Assembly (NCBI GenBank): GCA_002305075.1
Contig: DBQC01000011.1
Coordinates: 1 to 41,815 of the forward strand
Reading direction: 5' to 3'
DNA from: Ruminococcaceae bacterium UBA1404
Lineage (GTDB): Bacteria; Bacillota; Clostridia; Oscillospirales; Ruminococcaceae
DNA: 41,815 nt
Shown piece by piece: positions 1 through 8,297 of the stretch; the stretch's first letter is position 1, and every line of letters begins with the position of its first letter. The notes beneath the pieces were generated by a model, which was not told the DNA's origin, ran no database searches, and worked only from the letters and a program-made list of their open reading frames with translations. The translations under genes were made by a program, and so were the position numbers.

Positions 1-19
1 ATTTTATCACTGGCGCTGA

Positions 20-295
20 CAGAAGGTAAGCAGCTTAATCAGTGAGGACGCACTCAAGAAAAACGCCATTAAGTTTCCGGCGCATACTCAAACACTCGAT
101 CTGCCCGTGATTCGGTTTCACGACCTGCGGCACACCACGGCAACGCTGCTGCTGTCGCTGGGCTACTCCATTAAAGACATCGGGGAATGGCTTGGACATG
201 GAGACTATGCCACCACAGCCAACACCTATGCGCACTTAGATTTCCGCCGCAAAACCCATATTGGCGATACGCTTGCCGAGGCCATTGCGCTTTAA
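20..295 (+). pseudogene. Tyrosine recombinase (phage-type integrase), C-terminal remnant
   Basis: This is the catalytic C-terminal end of a tyrosine site-specific recombinase, the enzyme that inserts and excises phages and integrative elements. The frame shows HDLRHT (the H-x-x-R box), LGHGD (second histidine) and NTYAHLD with the nucleophilic tyrosine, in the usual order and spacing. A TGA at 17-19 closes the frame upstream, and neither other forward frame continues the domain, so the gene looks broken or truncated; the rest, if any, is outside the window. A GTG at 107 could start a 62-residue piece. It reads towards the 3' end of a tRNA-Ala gene 122 bases away, the normal position of an integrase next to its attachment site. 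The residue calls are seen; loss of function is inferred. Confidence 0.7.
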
Positions 296-377
296 ATTCG
301 GGCTAATGTTAGAACCCGTTAGAACTTGTGTTAGAACAGGCTCAAAATCGCCCGAATTTGGCACTCATGCCAAAAAT

Positions 378-413
378 AAAAAAGCCAGCAACCCGCATGG
401 TTACTGACTTTTT
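378..413. terminator. Bidirectional intrinsic terminator between integrase remnant and tRNA-Ala
   Basis: An imperfect inverted repeat (CAGCAACC / GGTTACTG around a CGCAT loop, one mismatch) is flanked by A-run and T-run so that both strands end in about five U residues. It would end the integrase transcript on one side and the tRNA transcript on the other. Confidence 0.6.
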
Positions 414-416
414 CGG

Positions 417-492
<76 letters not shown>

Positions 493-546
493 ATATTGAG
501 TTGTGTTATCTAAGTCCGTCGGCGCCCGTTTTCGCCGACGCTTGTT

Positions 547-575
547 ATAATACTCGAAAATTCGGCGCTTGTCAA
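547..575 (-). promoter_or_regulatory. Sigma-A promoter of tRNA-Ala
   Basis: On the minus strand, TTGACA (570-575) and TATTAT (547-552) are separated by 17 bases and lie about 55 bases ahead of the tRNA. This is a near-consensus vegetative promoter. Confidence 0.8.
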
Positions 576-1051
576 CCCAATTTTTATTTTTTGTGATTTA
601 TGCTCCAAAATTTATATTTTCCCCATTTGATGCCATGCTTTTGTCAAATGGCCATCTTCTTAGCTTGGCCCATGGATCGGCGTACCTTGAGGGAGATCCA
701 AGCCATTTTGCACCATAACCCCATCGCCGCAAATGCCATAGCCCAGTAGTGGGCGGGCTTTACCACAGCCAAAAGGCCAATATTGGGCGCCGCAGGGCCA
801 CCAAAATAGGAGCACAGGCGTACGCCGCACGCCATCGGTTGAGAGATTAGGCCAACCTGCAGGGGACACAGCCACCTTTCCGTAGCGCACACCGAAGCCC
901 CCTGAGTAAACCAAAACGCCGGGTTGCCCCGGCATTTTTTGTGCGATGGTCTACATCTGCCCTGATTCCACAGCGTCGTAAAGCCATATTGCACACGGCT
1001 TTGTGTGTGTCCGGAGTCATCCGGCAGGGGAGGGGGGGTAAGCCCATTCTT
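576..1051. other. Gene-poor interval upstream of tRNA-Ala
   Basis: I see no gene I can support here. Several overlapping minus-strand frames are open between 644 and 1047, but none has a clear ribosome binding site and none resembles a family I know. The stretch contains an 8-base inverted repeat (CCATTTGA at 623-630, TCAAATGG at 644-651) and the terminator listed separately at 918-933. It could be decayed coding DNA left by the neighbouring integration event. Confidence 0.5.
911..940. terminator. Intrinsic terminator downstream of the Spo0A-like gene
   Basis: GCCGGG (918-923) and CCCGGC (928-933) form a six-pair GC stem with a TTGC loop. It is flanked by AAAAC on the left and ATTTTTTG on the right, so it can work on either strand. 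On the minus strand it lies about 120 bases past the stop of the Spo0A-like gene. Confidence 0.65.
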
Positions 1052-1840
1052 TTACCGATGCCACGCCACCCAGCCTACATCCTGTCCGGAAAGCCCCTGT
1101 TGTCGGCACAAAAACTCCACCGCCCCGGCGATAAAGGCAAGGTTGGTAAGCCGCAGGCTGCTGCCAAAGCATTCGGCAAAGGCGGCGGGATCGCCCCAGC
1201 TGTAAGCCTGCGCAATAGCCCGTCGGATGCTCCGCTCCACCTGAGCCGAGCTTGCGTCGTGGGACCGAGCCACCGCCGGATAGAGTTGCTTGGTCACCGA
1301 GCGCAGCAGTTCGGGGTTTTCAAGGGATTGCACAATGGCCGTGTGCAGATAGAGGCGCCCCTTTACATGCGCCGGAATACCCAACTGATTGAGCAGATCG
1401 GCGGCGCGCTGCTCCAGACTTAATTTTTCCGGTTTCATAAAGAGCGGCAGGCTATGTCCGGTTGACGGCGGCCCGGCCAGGGAGATAATCCGCGCGATGA
1501 GCTTATCAAGGTCACAGGGCTGTAATAGACAGCAGTCGGCGCCGGCAGCGAGGACCTTGCGCTCGATGGCGGCGCAGTCTATCGGGGAGAGCATGATAAA
1601 ATGGCAGGGCAATCGCCCCGTTGCGTCCCGAAGGCTGTCCAAGAGCATCACAGCACCGCCGGGCTGGAGCACCATGTTAAGCACCACCACCCGAGGGGCC
1701 AGGTGGGCGATGACGCTGGCAAGGGCTCGGTCAGGGGACATGGTGATGGCCTCATAGCCGTAGCTTTCTAATAATGAGGCACATAGCGAGCAAAAGGGCA
1801 GATTATCGTCGGCAATGAGTACCCAGTTTTTTACTGACAT
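1052..1840 (-). CDS. Spo0A-family response regulator with degenerate receiver
   Basis: This 262-residue protein has the Spo0A layout: an N-terminal receiver (about 1-125) and the Spo0A DNA-binding domain (about 145-240). The DNA-binding domain keeps the family signatures LGIPAHVKGRLYLHTAI, VTKQLYPAVA and QVERSIRRAI. The receiver keeps the acidic pair ADDN (D11, D12) and S85. The residue at the phosphoacceptor position is Asn55 (VVVLNM, where Spo0A has VLDI), and the conserved lysine is Gln107 (LQPCD versus LKPFD). Normal phosphotransfer is therefore unlikely. I chose ATG 1840 because AAAGGGGG lies about 8 bases upstream and because the receiver begins there. It stands alone, downstream of and in the same direction as the aromatic operon. 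It may be a Spo0A paralogue, or a diverged master regulator that works without phosphorylation. The family is sure; the role is not. Confidence 0.85.
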   Translation of the reverse strand: MSVKNWVLIADDNLPFCSLCASLLESYGYEAITMSPDRALASVIAHLAPRVVVLNMVLQPGGAVMLLDSLRDATGRLPCHFIMLSPIDCAAIERKVLAAGADCCLLQPCDLDKLIARIISLAGPPSTGHSLPLFMKPEKLSLEQRAADLLNQLGIPAHVKGRLYLHTAIVQSLENPELLRSVTKQLYPAVARSHDASSAQVERSIRRAIAQAYSWGDPAAFAECFGSSLRLTNLAFIAGAVEFLCRQQGLSGQDVGWVAWHR

Positions 1841-1945
1841 GGCGGGCCCCCTTTGCAAAGGTGATAAATCCATATTGACATAATGTGACAATTTTCGCAA
1901 TAGCAAAATCCATTTTTGTTAAGATAGGCAGGAAAAGTCCTGCAA

Positions 1946-1973
1946 ATTGTATAAAATATGTAATATATCAAAA
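1946..1973 (-). promoter_or_regulatory. Possible promoter of the Spo0A-like gene
   Basis: On the minus strand, TTTTGA (1968-1973) and TACAAT (1946-1951) are 16 bases apart. They are followed at once by a small hairpin, GCAGGA-CTTT-TCCTGC (1929-1944). The -35 box is weak. I saw no obvious Spo0A box (TGTCGAA) nearby. Confidence 0.4.
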
Positions 1974-2028
1974 CATTGGCCGAATAACCCTGCGCCCCTG
2001 ACTCAACGCAAGGGCATGGGCGCCATGG

Positions 2029-2466
2029 CTATAATGCAGCAATGGCTTCGACGAGGATGTCCACGGCCTCAAGATAGCCCTCCAGCCCCTTGCCCTTTAC
2101 CGTGGCAAGGCAGGCCGAGCGCACATAGGAAATCCGGCGGAAATCCTCCCGGGTGTCGGGGTCGCTTATGTGTACTTCCACGGTCGGCAAGCCCACAGCC
2201 TTAAGAGCGTCCAGCAGCGCAATGCTGGTGTGGGTGTAGGCTGCGGGATTAATCACAATGCCGTCATACCGGCCTATGGCCTCCTGGATAAGCTCCACCA
2301 ACACCCCCTCGTGATTGGACTGGCGGCAGGTTACCGCAATGCCTTTTTGAGCGCAGTGATGCTCGATAAGCGCCACCAAATCATCATAGGTGCGGCTGCC
2401 GTAGTGTTCTGGCTCCCGCAGACCCAGCAGATTGAGATTTGGCCCATTAAGTACAAGTAAGTGCAT
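2029..2466 (-). CDS. aroQ: 3-dehydroquinate dehydratase, type II
   Basis: Type II dehydroquinase converts 3-dehydroquinate to 3-dehydroshikimate (third step of the shikimate pathway) and acts as a cytosolic dodecamer in known members. The 145-residue length is typical. The sequence shows NGPNLNLLG at the start, the lid tyrosine region EPEHYGSRTYDD, QSNHEG, INPAAYTHTSIAL and VEVHISD, which are the family's active-site blocks. ATG 2466 was chosen over an upstream in-frame start because GAAAGGAA sits about 8 bases before it and the protein begins right at the conserved strand. It is the last gene of the eight-gene aromatic operon, 13 bases after aroE-aroK. Confidence 0.95.
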   Translation of the reverse strand: MHLLVLNGPNLNLLGLREPEHYGSRTYDDLVALIEHHCAQKGIAVTCRQSNHEGVLVELIQEAIGRYDGIVINPAAYTHTSIALLDALKAVGLPTVEVHISDPDTREDFRRISYVRSACLATVKGKGLEGYLEAVDILVEAIAAL

Positions 2467-2479
2467 AGCATTCTTCCTT

Positions 2480-3721
2480 TCATCGGGCCCACTGGGCACG
2501 GATGGTGGCCTCAAACTCGGCGGCGATGGCGTCGGCCACCTCCTCGATGGAGCCCCGGGCGTCTATGACATGATGAGCCGCCTTGGTGTAGTAGGGGCGG
2601 CGGGCGGTATAGAGGGCCTCGAGATTGACCGAAAGGGGACGGCCCTCGGTGGGCAGCAGCTCGATGGGGCGCTCCAACCAGTAAACCCGGCTAGTCTGGC
2701 GCAGAGCCTGACGGTTGATTTTCCGCAGCACTCCGCCGCCGCCGGTGGCCACCACCAGACCCCGGCCTCTCAGGGTCTCCTGCAGCAGCTCGGATTCTTT
2801 GTCTCTAAAGGCCGGCTCGCCTTCCTCAAGAATCCATCGGGCGGCATTGCGACCAGTCTTTTCTGTGATAAGCTCATCCATATCCACAAAGCTGCGGCCC
2901 GTGCGCCGAGCCAGCTCCCGGCCCACGCTTGTCTTGCCCGAGCCGGGCATACCCACTAAGGCGATGTTCTCCATTTGATGCTGAAGCGTGTAGCCCACCC
3001 GCAGGGTCTCCTCGGGGGGGATGTCCCGGTTTAAGTAGAGCCGAGCGGCCTGTCGGCCCTGTTCGGCCAGCATGGCAAGCCCCCCCACCACGGGCAGGCC
3101 GAGGGTTTCGGCCTCCAGCATCAGGCGGGTGCGCAGCGGATTATAGATGAGGTCAGCCACCCCCTCCAGCGCATAAAAGCCTTGGAGGGAGAGGGGTGCG
3201 GCGTCCTCATTGGGGCTCATGCCCACCGGCGTGGCGTTGATGATAAGCTGGGCGTCCCGGTGGCGGTGCAGGTTGCCGTAATGGTTCTCACCGCTGCGCG
3301 AGATGATCACCACCTCCCGGGCTTCGGCATCGAGGCAGGCCAGTCGGGCGGTCTGGGCTGCGCCGCCGCTGCCCAAAATGAGCACCTTGCGCCCCTTAAC
3401 ACAAAGCCCCGCCCGGTCCATCATATACACAAAGCCGGCATAGTCGGTGTTGTGACCGTGAATTTTGCCGTCCGGCCCAAAGAGCAGCGTGTTCACATTG
3501 CCCAGTCGCTCGGCCTCGGCTGACAGGGTGTCGCAGTATGGCAGCAGGGTCTTTTTATAGGGGATGGTTACATTGAGCCCCCCGAGGTCCCCGCTCTTTA
3601 GAAAGGCGGGCAGCGCCGCCTCCTCCATGGGAAACAGCGCATAGCCCGGCAGGCCAAGCAGCTCGTAAATCATAGGGGAATAGCTGTGGCCCAAAGTTTT
3701 TCCTAAAAGACCAAAAGGCAT
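2480..3721 (-). CDS. aroE-aroK: Shikimate dehydrogenase / shikimate kinase fusion (AroE-AroK)
   Basis: This 413-residue protein joins two consecutive pathway enzymes. Residues 1 to about 245 are NADP-dependent shikimate dehydrogenase: LGHSYSP at the substrate site, NVTIPYKK with catalytic Lys56, NTDYAGF with Asp93, a nucleotide-binding LGSGGAAQTA and INATPVGM. From about residue 252 comes shikimate kinase, with P-loop GMPGSGKTS, a DMDELI acidic motif, the shikimate-binding EPAFRDKE and ATGGGGV, and a lid region LPTEGRPL. ATG 3721 is preferred to the in-frame GTG at 3730, because AAGGTGA precedes the ATG by five bases and includes that GTG. The ribosome binding site overlaps the pheA stop codon. 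The fusion would hand dehydroshikimate on as shikimate-3-phosphate. Both halves look catalytically complete. Confidence 0.95.
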   Translation of the reverse strand: MPFGLLGKTLGHSYSPMIYELLGLPGYALFPMEEAALPAFLKSGDLGGLNVTIPYKKTLLPYCDTLSAEAERLGNVNTLLFGPDGKIHGHNTDYAGFVYMMDRAGLCVKGRKVLILGSGGAAQTARLACLDAEAREVVIISRSGENHYGNLHRHRDAQLIINATPVGMSPNEDAAPLSLQGFYALEGVADLIYNPLRTRLMLEAETLGLPVVGGLAMLAEQGRQAARLYLNRDIPPEETLRVGYTLQHQMENIALVGMPGSGKTSVGRELARRTGRSFVDMDELITEKTGRNAARWILEEGEPAFRDKESELLQETLRGRGLVVATGGGGVLRKINRQALRQTSRVYWLERPIELLPTEGRPLSVNLEALYTARRPYYTKAAHHVIDARGSIEEVADAIAAEFEATIRAQWAR

Positions 3722-3726
3722 ACGGC

Positions 3727-4869
3727 TCACCTTATTTCGCTGTAGCTGCCAAGGAAGCTAAACTGCTCAGCGGCGTCGGCGCAGGTGCCCAGCAGATTGA
3801 CCACCTCCTCCGACCAGACCGAAGCCTCCAGGTCGAAGTAGAACAAAAATTCAAAGTCTCTGCCGGGGATGGGCCGGCTTTCGAGCTTGGTGAGGTTGAG
3901 CCCCAAAGAGGCAAAGCGTGAAATCATACGATAGAGCGAGCCGGGGCTGTGCTCGAGCGAGAGCATCATGCTAATGCGGTCGGCCCCGGGATAGATGGCC
4001 ATATCCTTGGCAATGCAGATAAAGCGGGTATAGTTATTCTCGTTGTTCTGCACCGTCTCGGAGAGAATATCCAGCCCGTAGAGCTGAGCGCAGCTCTTAG
4101 AGGAGATAGCCGCAATGTCCCTGCGGTCGCTCTCGGCCACCATTTTTGCGGCGGCGGCGGTGTTCTCGCCCACGGTCACTTTGATGTGGGGGTGCTGGGC
4201 CAAAAACTGCCCGCACTGGCCCAAAGCCTGCTCGTGAGATACTATCTCGGTGATTTCTGAGAACTTGACCCCCGGCTTTGCCAGCAGGTTGTGCGAGATG
4301 TGCAACCGCACGCTGCGCACAATGGAGAAGTTGTAGCGGCTCATCAGGTCGTACACGGCGTTTACCGAGCCATAGGAACTGTTTTCGATAGGCAGCACAC
4401 CAAATTCGCACAGGCCCTGTTCCACCGCCTGGAAAACCCCCTCAAAGCTGCGGAAATAGAGGATGTTGGGCAGCGCAAACAGCTTGTCGCAGGCCATTTG
4501 GGAATAGGCGCCCTCCACACCCTGACAGGCCACCGAGCCCTTTTTGGGAAAGGTTGTGTCCGAGGGCAGGCGGGCCTGACGCAGCTTTTGGGTAAGGGGG
4601 GTGTCCTTGTTCATAAGGCGGGCCTGATAAGAGCGGCTTAAGTCAAACAGAACCGTATACAGGGTGCGGGCATACTGGTCGAGCGGCTCGCCGATTTGCT
4701 CGCTCACCCGGGTTAGAATGGCCCGCTCCCGGGTGCGGTCACCGATGGGCAGGTTTTTCTCGCTTTTTTCCCGGGCAACCCGTTCGGCAAGGCCCATGCG
4801 CCTGCGGAACAGCTCGGTGAGTTCGGTGTCAATTTGGTCAATTTCCTCGCGAATATTTAGCAGGCTCAT
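3727..4869 (-). CDS. pheA: Bifunctional chorismate mutase / prephenate dehydratase (P-protein)
   Basis: This enzyme turns chorismate into prephenate and then phenylpyruvate, the committed branch to phenylalanine. Residues 1 to about 90 form an AroQ-type chorismate mutase (IREEIDQIDTEL, RMGLAERVAREK). Residues about 113-290 form prephenate dehydratase (GVEGAYSQMA, PIENSSYGSVN, and NYTRFICI with the catalytic Thr-Arg-Phe). Residues about 298-375 form a regulatory ACT domain with SPGSLYRMI and LTKLESRP, the phenylalanine-binding motif, so feedback inhibition by Phe is expected. The length of 380 matches the family. It starts two bases after the aroC stop with GGGAG about 10 bases upstream. Confidence 0.97.
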   Translation of the reverse strand: MSLLNIREEIDQIDTELTELFRRRMGLAERVAREKSEKNLPIGDRTRERAILTRVSEQIGEPLDQYARTLYTVLFDLSRSYQARLMNKDTPLTQKLRQARLPSDTTFPKKGSVACQGVEGAYSQMACDKLFALPNILYFRSFEGVFQAVEQGLCEFGVLPIENSSYGSVNAVYDLMSRYNFSIVRSVRLHISHNLLAKPGVKFSEITEIVSHEQALGQCGQFLAQHPHIKVTVGENTAAAAKMVAESDRRDIAAISSKSCAQLYGLDILSETVQNNENNYTRFICIAKDMAIYPGADRISMMLSLEHSPGSLYRMISRFASLGLNLTKLESRPIPGRDFEFLFYFDLEASVWSEEVVNLLGTCADAAEQFSFLGSYSEIR

Positions 4870-4871
4870 AG

Positions 4872-5963
4872 CTACAAACTCCCTTTCATAATAAGAATGA
4901 CATCTAAGAGGATGAGGGCAACGGCTGCCTCAATGCAGGGCACAGCCCTCGGAGCAATACAAGGGTCGTGGCGGCCGGTCACCGATAGGGTGGCTGGAGC
5001 CATCCGGGCAATGTCCACCGTCTGTTGGGGACGGGCGATGGAGGGGGTGGGCTTGATGGCCACCCGCAGTATGAGCGGCATGCCCGTGGTGATGCCCCCC
5101 AAAATGCCGCCGTGGTGGTTGGTGGCGGTGCACACCCGGTCGCCTTCGAGGCAGTAGGGGTCGTTGTGGCGGGAGCCCCGCAGGGCAGCTGCGGCGAACC
5201 CCGCCCCAAACTCCACTCCCCGCACGGCGGGAATGCCATACAGCGCCGCCGCCAGCCGACTGTCCAACCCGCCGAACAGTGGGTCGCCCAAACCGGCAGG
5301 CAGGCCGATGGCGGCACACTCAATCAGTCCCCCCACGCTGTCCTGCACACTTCGGGCGGCCTCTATTTCATCGGCCATAGCCCGAGCGGTTTCGGGGTCC
5401 AGGGTGGGCAGCGCATTTGCAAGGGGGCGTGCCAAATCTTCGGCGGTAAGGTTGACCGGGTCAAATCGGGCACCCTCCACGCTTCCCGCCGCCTGAAGCT
5501 GGGCGCCCACATGGATGCCCCGCCTAGCTAAAATTTGCTTGACAATGCCCCCCGCCACACACAGCGGGGCGGTGAGCCGACCCGAGAAGTGGCCGCCCCC
5601 TCGCACATCCTGATGCCCGCCATAGCGCAGATGGGCCGGATAGTCGGCGTGGGAGGGGCGCATGAGCCGGCGCAGCTGTTCGTAATCGGCCGAGCGGGTG
5701 TCACTATTGCGAATCACCGCACAGAGGGGCGCACCGCAGGTGACGCCGTCCACCAACCCTGACACAAACTCAGGCACATCCCCCTCCCGGCGGGAGGTGG
5801 ACAGAGCGCTGCGTCCGGGAGCTCGGCGGGCTAAAAAGGCATCAAGCGCCTCGGTGTCGATGGCCTCGCCGGGGGGCAGACCCTCCACCACGCAGCCGAT
5901 AGCTGTTCCGTGAGACTGGCCAAACAGCGTGACTTTAAGACGCTCGCCTAAGCTAGACGACAT
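4872..5963 (-). CDS. aroC: Chorismate synthase
   Basis: It catalyses the seventh shikimate-pathway step, trans-1,4 elimination of phosphate from EPSP, using reduced FMN. The 363-residue chain has the family blocks FGQSHG at the N terminus, SRREGD, SHADYPAHLRYGG, RGGGHFSGRLTAP (the form common in clostridial enzymes), SRHNDPY, TNHHGGILGG and GRHDPCIAPRA. The open frame extends 36 codons further, but ATG 5963 is the start: GGGAGGGA lies about 7 bases before it and MSSSLGERLKVTLFGQSHG matches the normal N terminus. It overlaps the end of aroA by 11 bases, which implies translational coupling. No flavin reductase gene is in the operon. Confidence 0.96.
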   Translation of the reverse strand: MSSSLGERLKVTLFGQSHGTAIGCVVEGLPPGEAIDTEALDAFLARRAPGRSALSTSRREGDVPEFVSGLVDGVTCGAPLCAVIRNSDTRSADYEQLRRLMRPSHADYPAHLRYGGHQDVRGGGHFSGRLTAPLCVAGGIVKQILARRGIHVGAQLQAAGSVEGARFDPVNLTAEDLARPLANALPTLDPETARAMADEIEAARSVQDSVGGLIECAAIGLPAGLGDPLFGGLDSRLAAALYGIPAVRGVEFGAGFAAAALRGSRHNDPYCLEGDRVCTATNHHGGILGGITTGMPLILRVAIKPTPSIARPQQTVDIARMAPATLSVTGRHDPCIAPRAVPCIEAAVALILLDVILIMKGSL

Positions 5964-7224
5964 GGTAAATCCCTCCCATGCGCCGATAATCTTCGAAAAA
6001 GCGGGGGTAGGACTTATGAACGGCCTCGGCCCCACGCAGTAAAGTGTCGCCCTCGCAGCAGGCGGCGGCAATGGCGCCGGCCATGACGATGCGGTGGTCG
6101 CCGGCGCAGTCTATCTCGCCGCCCTTTAGTCTGGGCTGACCGGTGATGCGCAAATAGTCTGGCCCCTCCTCTACCTGACCGCCTAATGCCGTGAGCATGG
6201 CGGCCACGCTGCTCAGCCGGTCGCTCTCTTTAATCCGCAGCCGAGCGCCGCCGGTGAGCAGGGTCTCGCCCTCGCTCAAAGCGGCCACCATGGCCAAAAT
6301 GGGGGCCAGGTCGGGGGTCTCCCGCAGATCTATCTCCACGGCACGCAGCCCCATCCGCTCGATGCGCACGGTGATGCGCTGGCCGTCGGCCGTGGCTCCA
6401 AAGCGGCTTAGCAGCGGCACCACGGCCCGGTCGCCCTGGCGGGATTGGGGGTCGAGACCGCTTATCACCACCGGCCCCATAAGGGCACCGGCGGCCAGGA
6501 AAAAGGCCATGTTGGACCAGTCGCCCTCCACATCAATTTCACCGGGGGAGAGGTAGGTGGCGTCCGGCTCCACCGAAAAGTAGTCGTCCACCGCCATGAC
6601 CTGCACCCCAAACCGTTCGAGGGTATGCAGGGTCATATCCACATAACCCGAGGACTCCAGCGGGTCGGTCAGCTTAATCTCGCCGCCCCCCATGCGGGGA
6701 AAGGCCAGCAGCAGCCCGGTGATAAACTGCGAGCTTATACTGCCCGGCAGCCTGTAAAGCATAGGGTTAAGGCGGCCGGTAAGCCTAAGCGGCAGCGAAG
6801 CACCCTCCCCGCCCAGATACTCGACCTCAAGGCCGCCGCCTGTGAGCGCCTCCATCAGCGGGCCGATGGGCCGGTAAGGCAGCCGACCTGAGCCGGTGAA
6901 TACCGCCCCGCAGCCCAAGGCCCCCACCACCGGCAGCAAAAACCGCAAAGTAGAGCCGCTCTCGCCGCAGTCTAAAGTGGGACAGTTGGGGCAGTGATCG
7001 ATGGGGGTGACCCTAAGACCCTCGGATTCGACCTCGATCTGTGCGCCCAAAGCGGTAAGACAGCGGACGGTGGCCTCCATATCCTCCGAGAGGCGGGTAT
7101 CCATCCCTACAAAAGTGGGCCGGTCGGATAGGGCGGCGGCGATGAGAATGCGGTGTGCGTCCGACTTCGAGTCGATGGCGGACAGCGCACCCGACAAATG
7201 CGCCGGTTTGCATAGTATGTTCAT
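5953..7224 (-). CDS. aroA: 3-phosphoshikimate 1-carboxyvinyltransferase (EPSP synthase)
   Basis: It joins shikimate-3-phosphate and PEP to make EPSP, the sixth step. The 423-residue chain has SKSDAHR near the N terminus, PGSISSQFITGLLLA, the catalytic aspartate region ETPDLAPILA, and GGARLRIKESDR with GDHRIVMAGA towards the end. The PEP/glyphosate loop reads DCGESGSTLRFLLP rather than the LGNAGTAMRPL of enterobacterial class I enzymes; I draw no conclusion on inhibitor sensitivity. It starts in a 4-base ATGA overlap with the aroB stop, with GGAGG about 8 bases upstream, and its tail contains the aroC start. Confidence 0.97.
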   Translation of the reverse strand: MNILCKPAHLSGALSAIDSKSDAHRILIAAALSDRPTFVGMDTRLSEDMEATVRCLTALGAQIEVESEGLRVTPIDHCPNCPTLDCGESGSTLRFLLPVVGALGCGAVFTGSGRLPYRPIGPLMEALTGGGLEVEYLGGEGASLPLRLTGRLNPMLYRLPGSISSQFITGLLLAFPRMGGGEIKLTDPLESSGYVDMTLHTLERFGVQVMAVDDYFSVEPDATYLSPGEIDVEGDWSNMAFFLAAGALMGPVVISGLDPQSRQGDRAVVPLLSRFGATADGQRITVRIERMGLRAVEIDLRETPDLAPILAMVAALSEGETLLTGGARLRIKESDRLSSVAAMLTALGGQVEEGPDYLRITGQPRLKGGEIDCAGDHRIVMAGAIAAACCEGDTLLRGAEAVHKSYPRFFEDYRRMGGIYHVV

Positions 7225-8285
7225 GGCAGATCCTCCAATCCCAGTTTAATCCACTCGGACAGCTCGCTCACGGCGATGCTGTGGATAAAGCAGTCCCCCA
7301 GCGCCCGGGGCAGCACCAGGGCAATCTGGTCGCCTTGGCGCTTTTTGTCGCCTAAGGCGGCCTTTGTCAGAGACACGGTGTCGTAAGGGCAGCGGGTGGG
7401 CAGATTAAGCGCCCTTAAAGCCTCGATCACCCGGCCCGACAGCCCCGGCTCACACAGGCCCTTTCGCTCGGCGGCACGGGTTATCATCAGCAGCCCGAGG
7501 GCTACCCCCTCGCCGTGACGCAGGGAAAAGCCGCTTAGCTGTTCGATGGCGTGCCCAAAAGTGTGGCCCAAATTGAGCAGCCGCCGGGGACCGGCTTCCC
7601 GCTCGTCGGTGCGCACAATGTCGGCTTTGGCGGCCACACAAGCGGCCACAATATCGGCCCAGTCAGTGTTAAGGCCCTCACGAGCCAGCCGGTCAAAGAG
7701 CACAGGGTCGCCCAACATGCCGTATTTTAGGCACTCGGCCGCCCCGGCTGACAGCTCGGCGGCCGGCAGTGACACAAAGCTGTCGCAGTCGCAGAGCACC
7801 AGCTTGGGCTGCCAAAAGGCTCCGACTAAGTTTTTGCCCTCGGGCAGGTTGACCGCCGTTTTGCCCCCCACCGAGCTGTCCACCGCAGCCAGCAGCGTGG
7901 TGGGTAACTGCACATAGCTCATGCCCCGCTGATACACCGCCGCCCCAAAGCCGGCCAAATCGCCTGTAACGCCGCCGCCCAAAGCCACAATAAGGTCGCC
8001 CCTCCCCAAGCGATGCCCAGCCAAAAAGGAGAGCAGATGCTCAAGATTCTCCATGGTTTTAGAGCCCTCGCCGGGGGGCAGGGTGTAGTCCACCACCCTA
8101 AACCCGGCGGCCTCCAAAGTGTGGCGCACCCGCTGGCCATAGAGCCCGGCCACGGTTTGGTCGGCCACCAGCGTGGCGGTGCAGGAGGGGTGCACCTTGG
8201 CGATATGGTCCCCGGCGGCGCACAGCAGTCCTCTACCTATTTTAACCGAATAGGGCCTTTGTGTCTCTACCCGAATGGTTTTCAT
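7221..8285 (-). CDS. aroB: 3-dehydroquinate synthase
   Basis: It converts DAHP to 3-dehydroquinate, the second step, using NAD+ and a divalent metal. Signatures in order are GEGSKTMEN, ALGGGVTGDLAGF (NAD-binding), VQLPTTLLAAVDSSVGGKTA, GAFWQP, GAAECLKYGML, and the metal ligands in ECLKYG, LLNLGHTFGHAIE and RHGEGVALG. The 354-residue length is standard. The ribosome binding site is AAGGAGGA, about 6 bases before ATG. It follows tyrA after 12 bases and overlaps aroA by four. Confidence 0.97.
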   Translation of the reverse strand: MKTIRVETQRPYSVKIGRGLLCAAGDHIAKVHPSCTATLVADQTVAGLYGQRVRHTLEAAGFRVVDYTLPPGEGSKTMENLEHLLSFLAGHRLGRGDLIVALGGGVTGDLAGFGAAVYQRGMSYVQLPTTLLAAVDSSVGGKTAVNLPEGKNLVGAFWQPKLVLCDCDSFVSLPAAELSAGAAECLKYGMLGDPVLFDRLAREGLNTDWADIVAACVAAKADIVRTDEREAGPRRLLNLGHTFGHAIEQLSGFSLRHGEGVALGLLMITRAAERKGLCEPGLSGRVIEALRALNLPTRCPYDTVSLTKAALGDKKRQGDQIALVLPRALGDCFIHSIAVSELSEWIKLGLEDLP

Positions 8286-8297
8286 GGGGGGTCCTCC

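Noticed and set aside
644..994. 116-residue minus-strand frame downstream of the Spo0A-like gene
   Set aside because: No ribosome binding site, several overlapping frames equally open, no recognisable family, and it contains the terminator hairpin at 918-933.
941..1423. 160-residue plus-strand frame
   Set aside because: Antisense to the Spo0A-family gene, whose domain match is clear.
3722..3730. GTG 3730 as the aroE-aroK start
   Set aside because: It lies within AAGGTGA, the ribosome binding site of ATG 3721.
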